Shown in pieces: positions 51,162-63,500 of a stretch of 64,000 bases of DNA. This stretch comes from Coriaria nepalensis (taxonomy: Eukaryota; Streptophyta; Magnoliopsida; Cucurbitales; Coriariaceae). The stretch is taken from NCBI GenBank assembly GCA_027186245.1, contig CP114481.1:5626501-5690500 (forward strand), given 5' to 3'. The notes beneath the pieces were generated by a model. It ran no database searches. It saw nothing but the letters and a program-made list of their open reading frames with translations, and was not told the origin of the DNA. Position 1 is the first letter of the stretch, and each line of letters starts with the position of its first letter. The translations under genes and the position numbers were made by a program.

Positions 51162-51257
51162 ATGTGGTGTTACCGGGACCAAAATGATTCATGATTCTCC
51201 CATTCGATTAGTCGCCTCTTCTCCGAGCTATCGACTAGCATCATAAAAATTAGTGTC
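51162..51257 (+). repeat. Tat leader fragment after LTR copy B
   Basis: About 95 bases matching the leader after copy A (48492-48590), down to ttagtgtctatag against ttggtgtcaata. Then unrelated sequence begins. As with the Athila copy, an internal leader follows the downstream LTR. Confidence 0.7.
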
Positions 51258-53740
51258 TATAGAGGGAGAGGAAAGAGATAGGGAAGTAGGTTAGGGAGTA
51301 TATAGGCTTCATAACAATCCAGAATGTCATCCGGAAGAGATTTCCTCTGGTTAATCTTGATGATCTCAAGTATTAATGCATCCATTTTGAGAGTGAAGGG
51401 TCAAACCTAGAGGAATTTAAGGAGGAGCTGGCTAAAAGGATGGAAGAGGAGACTATAGGGAAGACATTTTTACTTGCCAAATTAAGGAAGACATTTTCTC
51501 CAACATTTGTCTAAGGCCTCCAATGCTCTTAATGTTGCCCCTCTCATAAACCTCCCTTATGGTCTTGATAAATTTTCCAACTTACTTCCCTTTTTATCTG
51601 CTTCTCCCCCATGAGGTGGCATCAAAATTGTTATGCCTATCTTCAAAAATACCTTCATTTATTGCCTTTGCATGTTTCCTACAAAACATTCTTTTGGGAG
51701 TAGGCAAAACTCCCAACACTCATAAATGCTCATTTTAATTCGCTCGTTTACCACACACTTATCTGTTGGCCATGCATTTATTATCATCATTATCTTTAAA
51801 TATTCCTTTTGATTTATGCTATGAAAAGAGGGAGGGGATGTTCCTTGCTTTAAACCATCACTTTCAAGAGCATCCTCTCTTTTTCATCACCATGAGTAAA
51901 ACTTGTGAAAAATTCCCGTCGCCCTCTTTTTTTGGAAAGAAATCCTTTACCATTGCTCTATCCATTTTTCCTAATGCTTAATCACCTATATTATTACAAG
52001 ACTTTCGTAGAATTATTAAGTTTAGGCTAGGCATGGGGTATAGTGGCCCCATATGTTGGCCTTCTCCTCTAGTCTCAACTTCCTCTTTGTTGGGTAGGTT
52101 GCTACCATTGTTAAGGTAATGATGGGTTATACGGTCTTGAACTGAGAGTACAGTGAGGTAATGAGCCTACTTTTGTGGGGTATTATCTCTTTAGAAAATC
52201 AAAGAGAAATGCTTATATTAAAAGTTCCTCAGCTGGGGCTATCATGCTTCACCTTAAAGATATTGGAGATCTTTTTCTGAAGCTTCTATTCATTGCTTCA
52301 CTTAAGCGTTTGAGATCTTTAGCTTCGAGGACAGATGAAGAATCCTTGCCTCCTCAATCGCCTAATATAATATATCCACTCCCTAAGTCAAAGTTCCTCT
52401 TTTCTATTAATTTGTCAAGATGAACTGAGATTCTGGGTGGGATTCGATATAGGAGTGGAGAAAGATAATGGAAAAATAGTTGCCCTTATTAGTTGTGAAG
52501 AATCCCTTATCCCTTTTTTTTTAATATCTTGTACTTTTTCTTGGCATTTGTTTACATAATTAATCAAAAATCATCTTGGAAATTTTGTACATAATTAATG
52601 AGAAGTTGTCTTTTATGTTTGTCCCTCAGCTCAAAATTTTTATATCATATTCAATAAATACCTTTCTCGAGAATCTTAGAATTTGATTCAGTTAATCATT
52701 CTTCATAAATGTTTTAAATGCGATATTTTCTTACTCGACATATAGCCCTTATGCACGAGTTGTCCATTTAATACTCCTAACTATTTTACTCCTTTTTGCT
52801 CCATAAGGGAGGTAACACTTTCTTTGTACACGCGTCACAACTATTCTCTTCTTCTTAGGAGTTTTCATCCTCTTTTTCTTTCTTCCTTACTCATGGGGAG
52901 GTTTCAAAGTTTGGAAGAATTTCTTCGATGTTGGTTGAATCTATTTTTTCATGGATCTAGTGCAAGAAAGTTATTCGTGATTTTGAAGATAGGGTTTTCA
53001 TGGGATTATTATTATGGGGTTAGGGCTGACATGGGATTGTTATATCCATTTATAGGGTTTTAACAAACTCATGCTTAGCAACTTCAGAGACCTCCGAGGC
53101 TTTCCATCATTCTAGGGGACAACCTCTTCTCCTAAGCCTCAACCTGCACCATTGAAAAGGAAGGTTCTCCCTATATGCCTCCTCGCACCCTAGGCTTCAG
53201 TTCTCCAAGGGGTGTTGATCCTTCAACCAAAAGCTATGGTCAAGGTATTAAGGAGATCTTTCAAATGAGCTAACCAAGAAACTATCATTGCCCATGCTGA
53301 AGCAGGATTTCCTTCTTTGTCTATTACTTATAGTTGAACAATTATTGTATTGGGACGCTTATACATTTAGGATATATATAGAGTGTATACTTATAATTTT
53401 ACTGAAGCTAAACAACTATTGAAATTGTAACTTATCCTTAATAAAGTGGAAGTTTTAAGTCTTATGCTATCTCAGCTTTCTATTTCATTTCTAGCCGAAT
53501 GCTATTTTAGACTTTAGTGTTTTCATTGATAGGTACTGAGGACTAACTAGGTCTCTTCATTTTTGTTCTTCTCGGTTTATTATTATCTGAGGATTTTGCA
53601 AAAAGACCTACTTCAATCCTTTTTTAGGGGCGGAATCTTTAAGATCTCTCTAAACTTGATGATCTTAAGGCTCAATCGATCTCTTCAAGTTCGGCCTAAG
53701 CTCTTAGTGGCTTATAGCTTATCTGGTCTTTGTGACTAGC
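51258..53740. other. Probable retrotransposon 5' coding debris
   Basis: Frames at 51766-51981 and 52175-52423 (plus) and text such as YYLFRKSKRNAY recall N-terminal gag-region proteins of large Tat/Ogre-like elements, but nothing conclusive remains. I could not find LTRs belonging to this stretch. No host gene seen. Confidence 0.3.
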
Positions 53741-53861
53741 TTAGTCTTCAATATTTTAGTAATTAATTACTTTAATTTTATTTTTAAAAATGTAAAAATA
53801 CTGAAGACTAAACTAAATAATTAAAATTAAAGTAATTAATTACTAAAATATTGAAGACTAA
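53741..53861. repeat. Perfect 40-bp inverted repeat
   Basis: Arms 53741-53780 and 53822-53861 are exact reverse complements around a 41-base spacer. The outer ends read TTAGTCTTCAA and TTGAAGACTAA. It resembles a small MITE or a hairpin formed by local inversion. It overlaps the 230-bp tandem duplication. Confidence 0.9.
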
Positions 53862-54167
53862 AATTAAGCAAAAAGTATTGTCCTAAAGCCTTCCAAACAC
53901 TTTCAAGTGTTCAACATTCCATGGGTGTGCCTTTATTTTTCTTTAAAGGCATGTCTCTTTTGTGATGGCCTTTAGAGCTTTGCAACTTTTTCAGCGAAAC
54001 TATAATTTTATTTTTAAAAATGTAAAAATACTGAAGACTAAACTAAATAATTAAAATTAAAGTAATTAATTACTAAAATATTGAAGACTAAAATTAAGCA
54101 AAAAGTATTGTCCTAAAGCCTTCCAAACACTTTCAAGTGTTCAACATTCCATGGGTGTGCCTTCATT
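53773..54167. repeat. 230-bp period tandem duplication
   Basis: 53781-53937 and 54011-54167 are nearly identical (one difference, ttta versus ttca, seen near the right end), with an offset of exactly 230. The duplicated piece includes the right arm of the inverted repeat and the last codons of a Tat polyprotein on the minus strand (HPWNVEHLKVFGRL). The low divergence points to a recent event. Confidence 0.9.
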
Positions 54168-56640
54168 TTTCCCTCAGCATTTTGAAGCTGATAGGTTCCT
54201 GGTCTAACTTTTGAGATGACTTTATAAAGTCCTTCCCAATTTTTTCACAAGCCCTCGATATCTTCGTTGTTTTTCTTCATGATTATAGTATTTCTTGACA
54301 CGATGTTTGAGATAAGGGAAGCTTCTCTGATGCTGGCACATTCTCTTGCTTCCTAAGGGAAATCAAGCACCTCAGTTAGAGCTCAAGAGTTCTTGCCCTC
54401 TTTGAACTTAATCCTTCCATAACATAGGAGTCATACTTCATAGTTTTATCTCGTTTTTAATTGAGAGGTGGAACGAATTACCCAAAGTACTTTGAGGAGT
54501 TCCTATGCCTAGCTCCCTTTTGTGCCTTCCAACCTTTTCTTTAGGAGCTTTGGAAACTGTATTTGCTTATTCTACTAAACCGTTTGCATGAGGATAAGTT
54601 AGGAAAGAGGTTAGGTGTCTTATCCTCAATCACTAGCATAATTCTTGAAATTCGCATTATCAAACTATCACTCGTTATCGGGGATCAAGGCTTTAGGAAT
54701 CTTTCAATGACTGACTATAAACTTACATATGTTTCGTGGTATAGTGCTCTATATGCTTGACAATGCTTCATATTCGATCCCCTTTGTAAAATAGCTATGA
54801 TCGCATGCTTCCTCTTCCCCGAGGTTGACTTTGGTCTTTAGACCCATCAAGTTTATTCCCCCCTAGAAAAAATTCCATGGGCTACCCAGGCATGAGTCAT
54901 TATTGGCATCCTTCTTCATGGGGGACCAAAAGTAACCTTATAGGAGGGCCTTCTTGGAGAAAAACTTGGGGTTTAAGTGGTTTCCGCATATGTATTCGTG
55001 GATTGCCCACAAGATATAATTACCTCCTCATCACTTAGGCACCACAATAAGAGTAGTGAGTAGCCCCTTTTATATATTACATCAAATATCATTACGCATC
55101 AGTCTGTTTGGTGCCTAACTTTATGTGCTTCAATCTTGCAGAGGGATAACTCTCCTTTGTGCAAATAGTTCTTTATTAGGGCCATCCACCCCTATTGTTC
55201 GGTTAGTAAAACTTGTATTATTGCGACACTTGGGTTCTCGAGGTATTCTTTCTTTTCTTCAGATTGTAGCTCTATTGCCAGCATGGTGGCTAATTGCGCC
55301 AAGGTGTCAGCTTCAACATTCCACTCCCTTGGAGTATGCAAAATTATGTACATTTTAAACATTCCCACAATGGCTTCAGCCCTTGTCAAGTATATTGTCA
55401 TTACTCGACTTAGCCTGATAATCCCCTTTTACCTGGGATACCACCTGAGAGTCGCTCATAATTTAGACTCTATCTACTCTTATCCCTCTTTCCAACTGTA
55501 GTCCTGCCAGGAAGGCCTCATACTTTGTCTCATTATTCGAGGCTCGAAAATGAAGCATAAAGCACATTCCACTTTCAATCCTTCTAGTGACGTTAAGATT
55601 AGTCCAACTGCACATCTTTCCTTACTCGCTGCCCTATCCACCTAAAGCGTTTAAAGGGCTTCTAAAGGGTGGAGGACGATGAAGGTAATATTCTTCTCAG
55701 CCTAACTGAGGCCTTAGGCTGGTTGCTTAGCTCCCAACTAGTAATGCTTCCACCTCTATAGAAAGGCTGGTTTATAAAATGTCGAATTTACTGATTCGAC
55801 TTACCATTCCACAAACCTTCCTAATGTGTATGGATTCTAGAGTATATTTTTCAGGGATAAATCCATATATTCTATTATGAGGTGTGCTTGGAAATAGGGT
55901 TGGAGCTTCTAAGCAGCAACTATGATGGCTAGGGTAGCCTTCTCTACCCTCGGATATATGCTTTTTGTTGCATTCATCACTTTACTGGTGTAATAGACAA
56001 GTGTCTACTTTTCCTCTTCTCACACCAAAACTGAACTAACAGCTACTCCTTACATGGCAAGGTATATTTTAATTTCTTCCCCTGGTATCAGTTTGTAAGC
56101 TTTGGTATATTCGCAAGGTACACCTTTAGCTCTTCAAATGCTCAGTCACACTAATCAGTCCATCCCTCTCCACTTCCAAGTGCTTTAAAGAATGGGAGGC
56201 ACTTGTGTGTTGATCTACTCATGAAACGGCTTAAAGTCGCTATCTTGCCCTTAACCCCTAAAGCTCTTTCTTGCTTCTTCGTGCTTAGATTTAGAATTGC
56301 TTATACCTTCTTTGGATTCCCCTCTATGCCTTTGTGGTGCATAATGTAGCTAAAGAAGTTTTCGGAAGATACCACAAAAGCGCATTTCTCTAGATTCAGC
56401 TTCATCCCAAATTGTCTTATTATCTCAAAGGCTTCCTCTAGGTGCAAGTTATGACTCGTAGCTTCGATACTCTTAACCAATATTTCATCAACATAGACCT
56501 CCATTGTCTTTCCAATTTCCTCTTTAAACATTCCATTTACCAAGCATTGAAAGGTTGCCCCAACATTCTTTATTCCAAAGGCATTACTTAGTAGCAATAC
56601 AAAGCTCGATTCGTTTTAAAGGATGTCTTTTCCTTGTCTG
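53890..56640 (-). pseudogene. Tat-type Ty3 polymerase pseudogene
   Basis: Read from right to left. Reverse transcriptase is at 56301-56620 (NAFGIKNVGATFQCLVNGMF, YVDEILVKS, MKLNLEKCAFVVSSENF), and its connection and RNase H part at about 55900-56300. A Tat-type second RNase H end lies at 55192-55401 (PREWNVEADTLAQLATMLAI), the integrase zinc module near 54900-55020 (YICGNH) and the integrase core at 54550-54850 (LIPDNE). The C-terminus is at 53890-54290 (HPWNVEHLKVFG). The catalytic YVDD box reads YVDE. The N-terminal RT, protease and gag are missing, and many stops are present. Confidence 0.85.
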
Positions 56641-57018
56641 ACTCTCATAACTTGACCTGTGAAATGTTCTTTTTACCCCCTCTCCGTTATTGGGGCTAAT
56701 CTTTGGTTTTCAGCCTTCAAAAAAATAAAAGTACCCAAAATTTTGATTCTTTTGTTTTTATGTAAGTGTACGGATTAAAATAAATTATTTCAATTATGAC
56801 TGCTAGAAAAATAAAAATAAAAATAAAAAAACCCAACAACAACACAAGAAATCCCAAATTTAACTCCAACACAGACAAGAATAGAACGTCATGCGACCAA
56901 AACTGCATATATTTGAATATAACGAGCTAAGGATCTTTTTCATCTTACGCGAGTTACAACATTGCATAAAAACAGAAGCCGAAAATTACAGAAAGCAATA
57001 CATCACCATCATATAGAG

Positions 57019-57049
<31 letters not shown>

Positions 57050-57542
57050 CCTTTTTTTTCCTTACACCATGACCTGACATCCCAGATATGTCCTTTCAGA
57101 AGGCAACCAGGAGCATAAAGAGAGTCAGGAAACAAAATAATACCAATAATAGGCCTAAACGACGAATATTAAAAAAAAATGATTATCAGATTATTTTAGA
57201 AAAGAAACACCCAGACAAGGAAACAACCAATCCCAATACTTTTCTACCTGCATGTGGCTCAAATTTACACGCTGAGGGCAAAACCCCACAGCTGCATCTT
57301 CTAGAACATCAAACTGAAAACTCAACTGCCGCTGGCTTATCCTGGTTTTCAAACTCATCACCACGTCTCATTGGTGAGGTGACGAAACTCGGAACTACCA
57401 ACCTTTCATCCTTTGTATTAGAAATGAAGATCAGAATTTCTCGGGGAATTTTGATAAGGAGTCATGCTCTATACAGAAGACCGATAAAATCCCAAGGGAG
57501 GTGTATCAGCCCAAGCAATTAATATTATGGAAAAAGTTGATA
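56641..57542. other. Downstream flank and probable 3' UTR of BSL1
   Basis: Between the Tat remnant and the BSL1 stop codon. A T-rich tract at 57019-57060 (A-rich on the gene strand) may lie near the transcript end. The 144-residue plus-strand frame at 57088-57522 has no domain and lies antisense to the presumed 3' UTR. Confidence 0.45.
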
Positions 57543-60500
57543 CTATATCCAAGCTAGAGAGCCTCGATCATTTGCAACTTGAGGACGGCCTCTAGTTGGT
57601 GTTGGAGGCCTGTTAGCATTTAGCTCCTGATCCAAAAAAAAGACAAACCAGCACAGGAGGATCACTTATGGTAAATTTAATAAACTCCAGTTTGAATTCA
57701 ATTTTGGATAAGCCAATTTGAGAATAAAACCTAGGTCTGACACAATCCATTTTTGACCCACATAATCAAACAAAATCTTAATTTTCTACTCTACCTAGAT
57801 TCCAGTTTATCTGAACACATTTTCACGGCTTACCCAAATACACCATAAAGGATTATTTTAATTTTCCAATTACTGTGTTAAACTGGGATTTAAAAGGTGT
57901 GTTTTCCATTTGCAAACGGCATACTAAACTCCAAATTCCCCAACTCCAGTTAAAGGAAATGCTCGAGTAAATTTTCCCAAAGCTGGAAAATTGCTTTGAA
58001 GTTACCTGCATCCATGTATCTTCTATATGGCGTTCAGGTGATGCCTCAGGTGATGACATTGCAGGTGGTAAGGGGTGAATCAATTTTGGAACCACCACAA
58101 GATCTCTACCCAAAACTAAAATTGCCCCAGCATTATTGGCAGTGCCTGAAAGAAAGAGAAAATCAAAATGCCAAATGGGTATTTGAAATAAGGAGGAGGG
58201 CGAGAGAGGAGATGGGGGATGGAATAGTCGAGGCCAGAATTATACCACAGTAATTGGTAGCGGAGAAGAGAGTAATAAGATGTCCCTGAGCAAAGCGTTC
58301 GAAACCATCCATTACACATTCGTGAGCCCGTACTATCAACTGAAGATCATTGTTGTTGCAGAACTCCATGACACGATCAGGCTACAGAAACAGCATTTTC
58401 GAGTATTATAAGCAAATTATCATTCTTTCTGCCTTATTATATCAAAGCTAAGGTAATGAACAAATAAACTATGGACATCATCGAAAAGATATTAACATGT
58501 TCATTAAACATTGATTAGGGACATGATCACAACAGAAACCCAGATGCCATTGACAAATTTCTAAGAAATAGATTTACTATGCCCTAGAACGTTAAAAGTG
58601 ACAGTATTTACCGGATTTCTGAATATCAACATAACAGTGGACATCAAAATTTCAATACACTTGCAACATAACAGTACAGTATCAACAGTAACAGAAACTG
58701 TTGTTTGTGGAAGGAAAAAATATTTTCTTATATTCATCAAGAAGTTACAACCCCCTTTATATAGATTAATGCTCATCTATTTTAGGGGAAAATAGCTATA
58801 AAATAGGATCCACAGATTTGGAAACAAACTACCAAATCTCCTAGAATCGTGGGATAAGAAAAATTGATTTATTAGCTATAGGTCTCCTTGATATTAGTCC
58901 CTAATATTGCTAACCGATCCTTAAACATAAATCTTTCTATAATTCTACACTCCCCCTCAAGCTGGGCGATAAATATTAATTAACCCTAGCTTGGAACTCA
59001 GATCATCAAACACTTTTCTCGGTAGAGCCTTGGTAAGGATGTCTGCTGTCTGAAGACATGTAGGCACGTACAACATCTTGATTATTCCTTCCTCTATCTT
59101 CTCCTTTATAAAATGTCGATCAATTTCCACATGCTTTGTTCTATCATGATGAACTGGATTTTTGGCAATGCTGATTGCTGATTGATTATCACAAAACATT
59201 TTCATGGGTTCTTCATTTAAAAATTTTAATTCCTTTAGTACCTGTTTTAGCCAAATTCCTTCACAAATACCGTGTGTCATTGCCCGGAATTCAGCTTCTG
59301 CATTGCTTCTTGACACCATTGACTGCTTCTTACTTCTCCAAGTGACCAGATTTCCCCACATAAAAGTGCAATATTCTGAAGTTGATCTTCGGTCTTGTAC
59401 CCAATCAACATCGCTGAACACTTCAATATCTCTTCTTTCGTTCTTCTCAAAAAATAATCCTCTACCTGGTGTTAGTTTCGAGTATCTCAGAATCCTATAC
59501 ACAGCTTCCATGTGTTCTTCATTTGGATTGTTCATGAACTGACTTACCATGCTGTCTGGTCGTGTGTGAGATATGTATATCAGTTTGCCTACTAACCTTT
59601 GGTATCTTCCTTTGTCCATGGGTGCACAATTTTCCTTAGCTCCTAGTTTGGTAGTTAGATCCATAGGAGTATCCGTCGGCTTACACCCGAGCATTCCAGT
59701 CTCTTTTAAGAGATCTAAGACATATTTTCTCTTTGAGACAGAGATTCCCTTTCTTGACCTTGCAATCTCCATACCTAGGAAATATTTAAGATTCCCAAAG
59801 TCCTTGATTTCAAATTCTGCAGCTAGCAAACTTTTGATGGTGTGGATTTCCTCTTCATAGTCTCCTGTTAGGATTATGTCATCCACATACACTATGAGGA
59901 TAGCAAGTTTTCCTGCAGAAGAGTGTTTAATAAATAATGTATGGTCCGTCTGACATTGAGAGTAGCCATGCTTCTTCAATACCTTCGTGAATCTTTCAAA
60001 CCAAGCTCTTGGAGATTGCTTGAGCCCATATAGAGATCTCCTAAGTTTACAAACCTTGTTGCATGTAGTTTGTTTCTCAAATCCGAGGGGAATTTCCATG
60101 TATACTTCTTCATTTAGGTCCCCATTTAGAAAGGCATTCTTGACATCTAGTTGGTGGAGAGGCCAGTCAAGGTTTGCAGCCAAAGATAATAAAACTCGAA
60201 CTGTGTTTAACTTGGCTACAGGAGCAAATGTCTCCTCATAATCAATTCCATATGATTGGGTAAATCCCTTTGCAACCAGCCATGCCTTGAACCGATTAAC
60301 ACTCCCATCTTCATTATATTTTACTGTGAAGATCCATTTGCAGCTTATTGGATGTTTCCCGGTTGGTAAGTCAAAGATTTCCCAAGTTCCATTTTTCTCT
60401 AATGCATGAATTTCTTCATATACTGTTGATTTCCATTCTGGTGAGCCGAGAGCTTCTTGTATATTATTAGGAACTTGGATGTTGTCGAGGTTGGCAACAA

Positions 60501-63500
60501 AAGCTTTGAACTTTGGTGACAATCCTTCATATGAAACAAATGTGTTTATCGGATGTTTTGTGCATGATCTGACCCCTTTTCTCACAGCAATAGGAACACC
60601 ACTATCATCATTAGTTTCAGGATTAGCGTTACCTGGTGGATCTTCACTTGGTCTAGGACTTGAGTCAGACACTTGGGTTTGCTCAAGAGGTGCTTGTTGT
60701 TCCATCTTCTTTTGGTTCTTTATCCTCCTTGAGTAGGTGATCAATTCATCACTCTTTATTGATTGAATAGTGTCCAAATTTTGAGTTGGATTGTTGGCTT
60801 GATCTTGAGTAGAAGGTTCTAGGAAGTAAGAAGACTCAAGGAAGAGATTTTGAGGAGGAAGTGATTCATGATTTAGTGATGGGCAGGTTTGGTCGGAATT
60901 AGAAGAGACTTGAGGTGGATCTTCAATATCCCAAAGTTGATATTCTAGGATAAAATTGGTCTCCCCCTGAATATCATATTTGGGGAAATAAGATTGTTGC
61001 TCAAAGAAGGTGACATCCATGGAGTGATAGAATTGTTTAGTGACTTGTGAGTAGCACTTATACCCTTTTTTTAGTTAGAGAGTACCCAAGGAAGATACAT
61101 TTGTGAGCTCTAGGATCAAGTTTGCCCCGGTGTTGTTGATGGACATGGACAATGGCTGAACACTCGAAAACTTTGAATGGGATGGTGGAGATGAGATGAG
61201 TAGTGGGAAAAACCTGAAGGAGAATTTGACAAGGGGTTTGGAAGTTAAGATTTCGAGATGGCATCCTATTTATGAGGTATGCAGCAATAAGGATGGCTTC
61301 ACCCTAAAAATATTTTGGTACATGGGAAGTGAACATAAGAGACTGAGCCACATCAAGAAGATGTCGTTTTTTCCTTTCAGCAATACCATTTTGCTGTGGA
61401 GTGTTAACACATGAACTTTGGTGAACAATACCATGACTCATGAGATAATCACTTTGGCTTTGTCAGTTTTTAGAATTTGAATTTTTGCTTGGAATTGTGT
61501 TTGGATCATGGTATTGAAGGTTTTGAAGATCTGGTTTGCCTCGGATTTTTCTTTCATGAGGAATACCCATGTGAGTCTAGTGTGATCGTCAATAAAAGAA
61601 ATGAACCAGCGAGAACCAGTAACATTTTTTATCCTAGAAAAACCCCATATATCGCTATGAATCATGGAAAAAGGTTGAGAAGCTTTGTAGGACCTGTTAG
61701 GATAAGAATTGTGAGTATGTTTGGAGACTTGACAAATTTCACATTGAAATTCATTTGGATTTTTATTGTGGAATAGTGAAGGAAACAACTTCTCAAGATA
61801 CAAGAAATTTGGATGACCTAACCTATAGTGCCATAACATAATTACACTAGTATTATTGGACTGACTTACAGACAAAGAAATTGGACTACTGGATACTAAA
61901 TAGTCTGATTGATGAATTGATCCTTGAGGAGGATCATTAACCTCTAGAAGATAGAGCCCCGAATACATCTTAGCACTGCCAATCGTCTTGCCTAAGTCCA
62001 AGACCTTAAATTCACACAGATTTTAGCCAAATTTAGTAACACAATTGAGATCCCGAGTGAGTTTAATAATGGACAGTAAATTGTAATTTAATTTTGGTAC
62101 AAGTAGGACGGAATCAAGAGTGATGTTCTCTAAAATTTGAACTCTGCTTGAACGAACCATCTTTGAGAGTGATCCATCAGCTATTCTCACAGTTAAATTT
62201 TTATAGCATGGAGTGTAAGTTGAAAACAGCTTCTTATCTCCAGTCATATGATCAGAAGCTCCTGAGTCTACAATCCATGGATTGAGCCTCTCCTTGCTAG
62301 CATTTAGAGCACTCAAAAAATTACCTTCTTGTGCTAGGGATCCGAAACCAACCACACTGGGAGTTGGTGCAGGCAAGGATTGGCAGAACATTTTCTGCAA
62401 GATATCTATATGTTCCTTGCTGAAGGGAGTTGGTTGGAGTGGAGGTTGTTCATTCATGGAAGCAAAGTTACCTCATCCTTCTCTATCATTGGCAAACCGA
62501 GAAGACCTCCAGTCTGCTGGTTTGCCATGAATCTTCTAGCAGTTGTCCTTGGTATGACCAGGACGTCGACAATGATCAACACCATGGTCGCCCTTTCTTT
62601 GGTTTGTGATCGTTGTTGTAGGATAGATTCCCTCTTACCACAAGGGCTGAACTCTTAGGATTTGTTCACAGAATCTTGTGATCCCATCATGATCTTCTTT
62701 CGACTTTCCTCTCTCCGAACTTCTGAAAAAACTTCTCGGATATTTGGTAGTGGTTTGGATCCTAAAATTCTTCCTCGTACTTCATCAAGGTTCTTATTTA
62801 ATCCAATCAGAAATTTGTATATTCTTTTCCGTTCAATTATTTGTCTATACCTAATTCCATCATTCGAACAGCTCCAATTGTGCTCCTCAAATAAGTCTAG
62901 TTGCTACCAATAGCGATTGAGAGTGTTGAAGTATTGAGTCACTATTAATTCTCCTTGGCGGAAGTCATGAAGGACACTTTCCACCTCAAATAATTCCGAT
63001 GTATTCTCTTTGTTATAATATATTTCCTTGGCAGCATCCCAAATCTCCTTTGATGTTCCATAGAGAATAAAGTTTTCTCCAATGTCATTTGTCATGGAAT
63101 TAATGAGCTATGACATGACCATATTATTCTCAACATTCCAGACTTTGAATTTTTCATCTGTCTTGTTTGGTTGGGTAGGATCTCCAGTGAGATAATCATC
63201 TTTGCCCCTTCTGCTTATGAACATCATCACGGAATGGGACCATTGGAGATAGTTGTTCCCATTCAGTTTGTGTCCTATAATGGGCAGGAGGTTACTATCA
63301 TTGTTGGAAGCCATGGCTTCTTGATTGTAGGTGATTTGGGAAACGATAGCTCTTGAATCACGTTTCCCGTATTTGGTCATGTGAAGGAATTAGGGTTTAG
63401 AGATGGCTCTGATACCATGTTGTTTGTGGAAGGAAAAAATAATTTTCTTATATTCATCAAGAAGGTTACAACCCCCTTTATATAGATGATAATGTTCATC

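Noticed and set aside
57088..57522. 144-residue open frame on the plus strand
   Set aside because: No domain, basic low-information start, antisense to the presumed BSL1 3' UTR; most likely chance.
59204..60736. Plus-strand frames of 84-112 residues
   Set aside because: Shadows of the copia reverse transcriptase frame on the minus strand.
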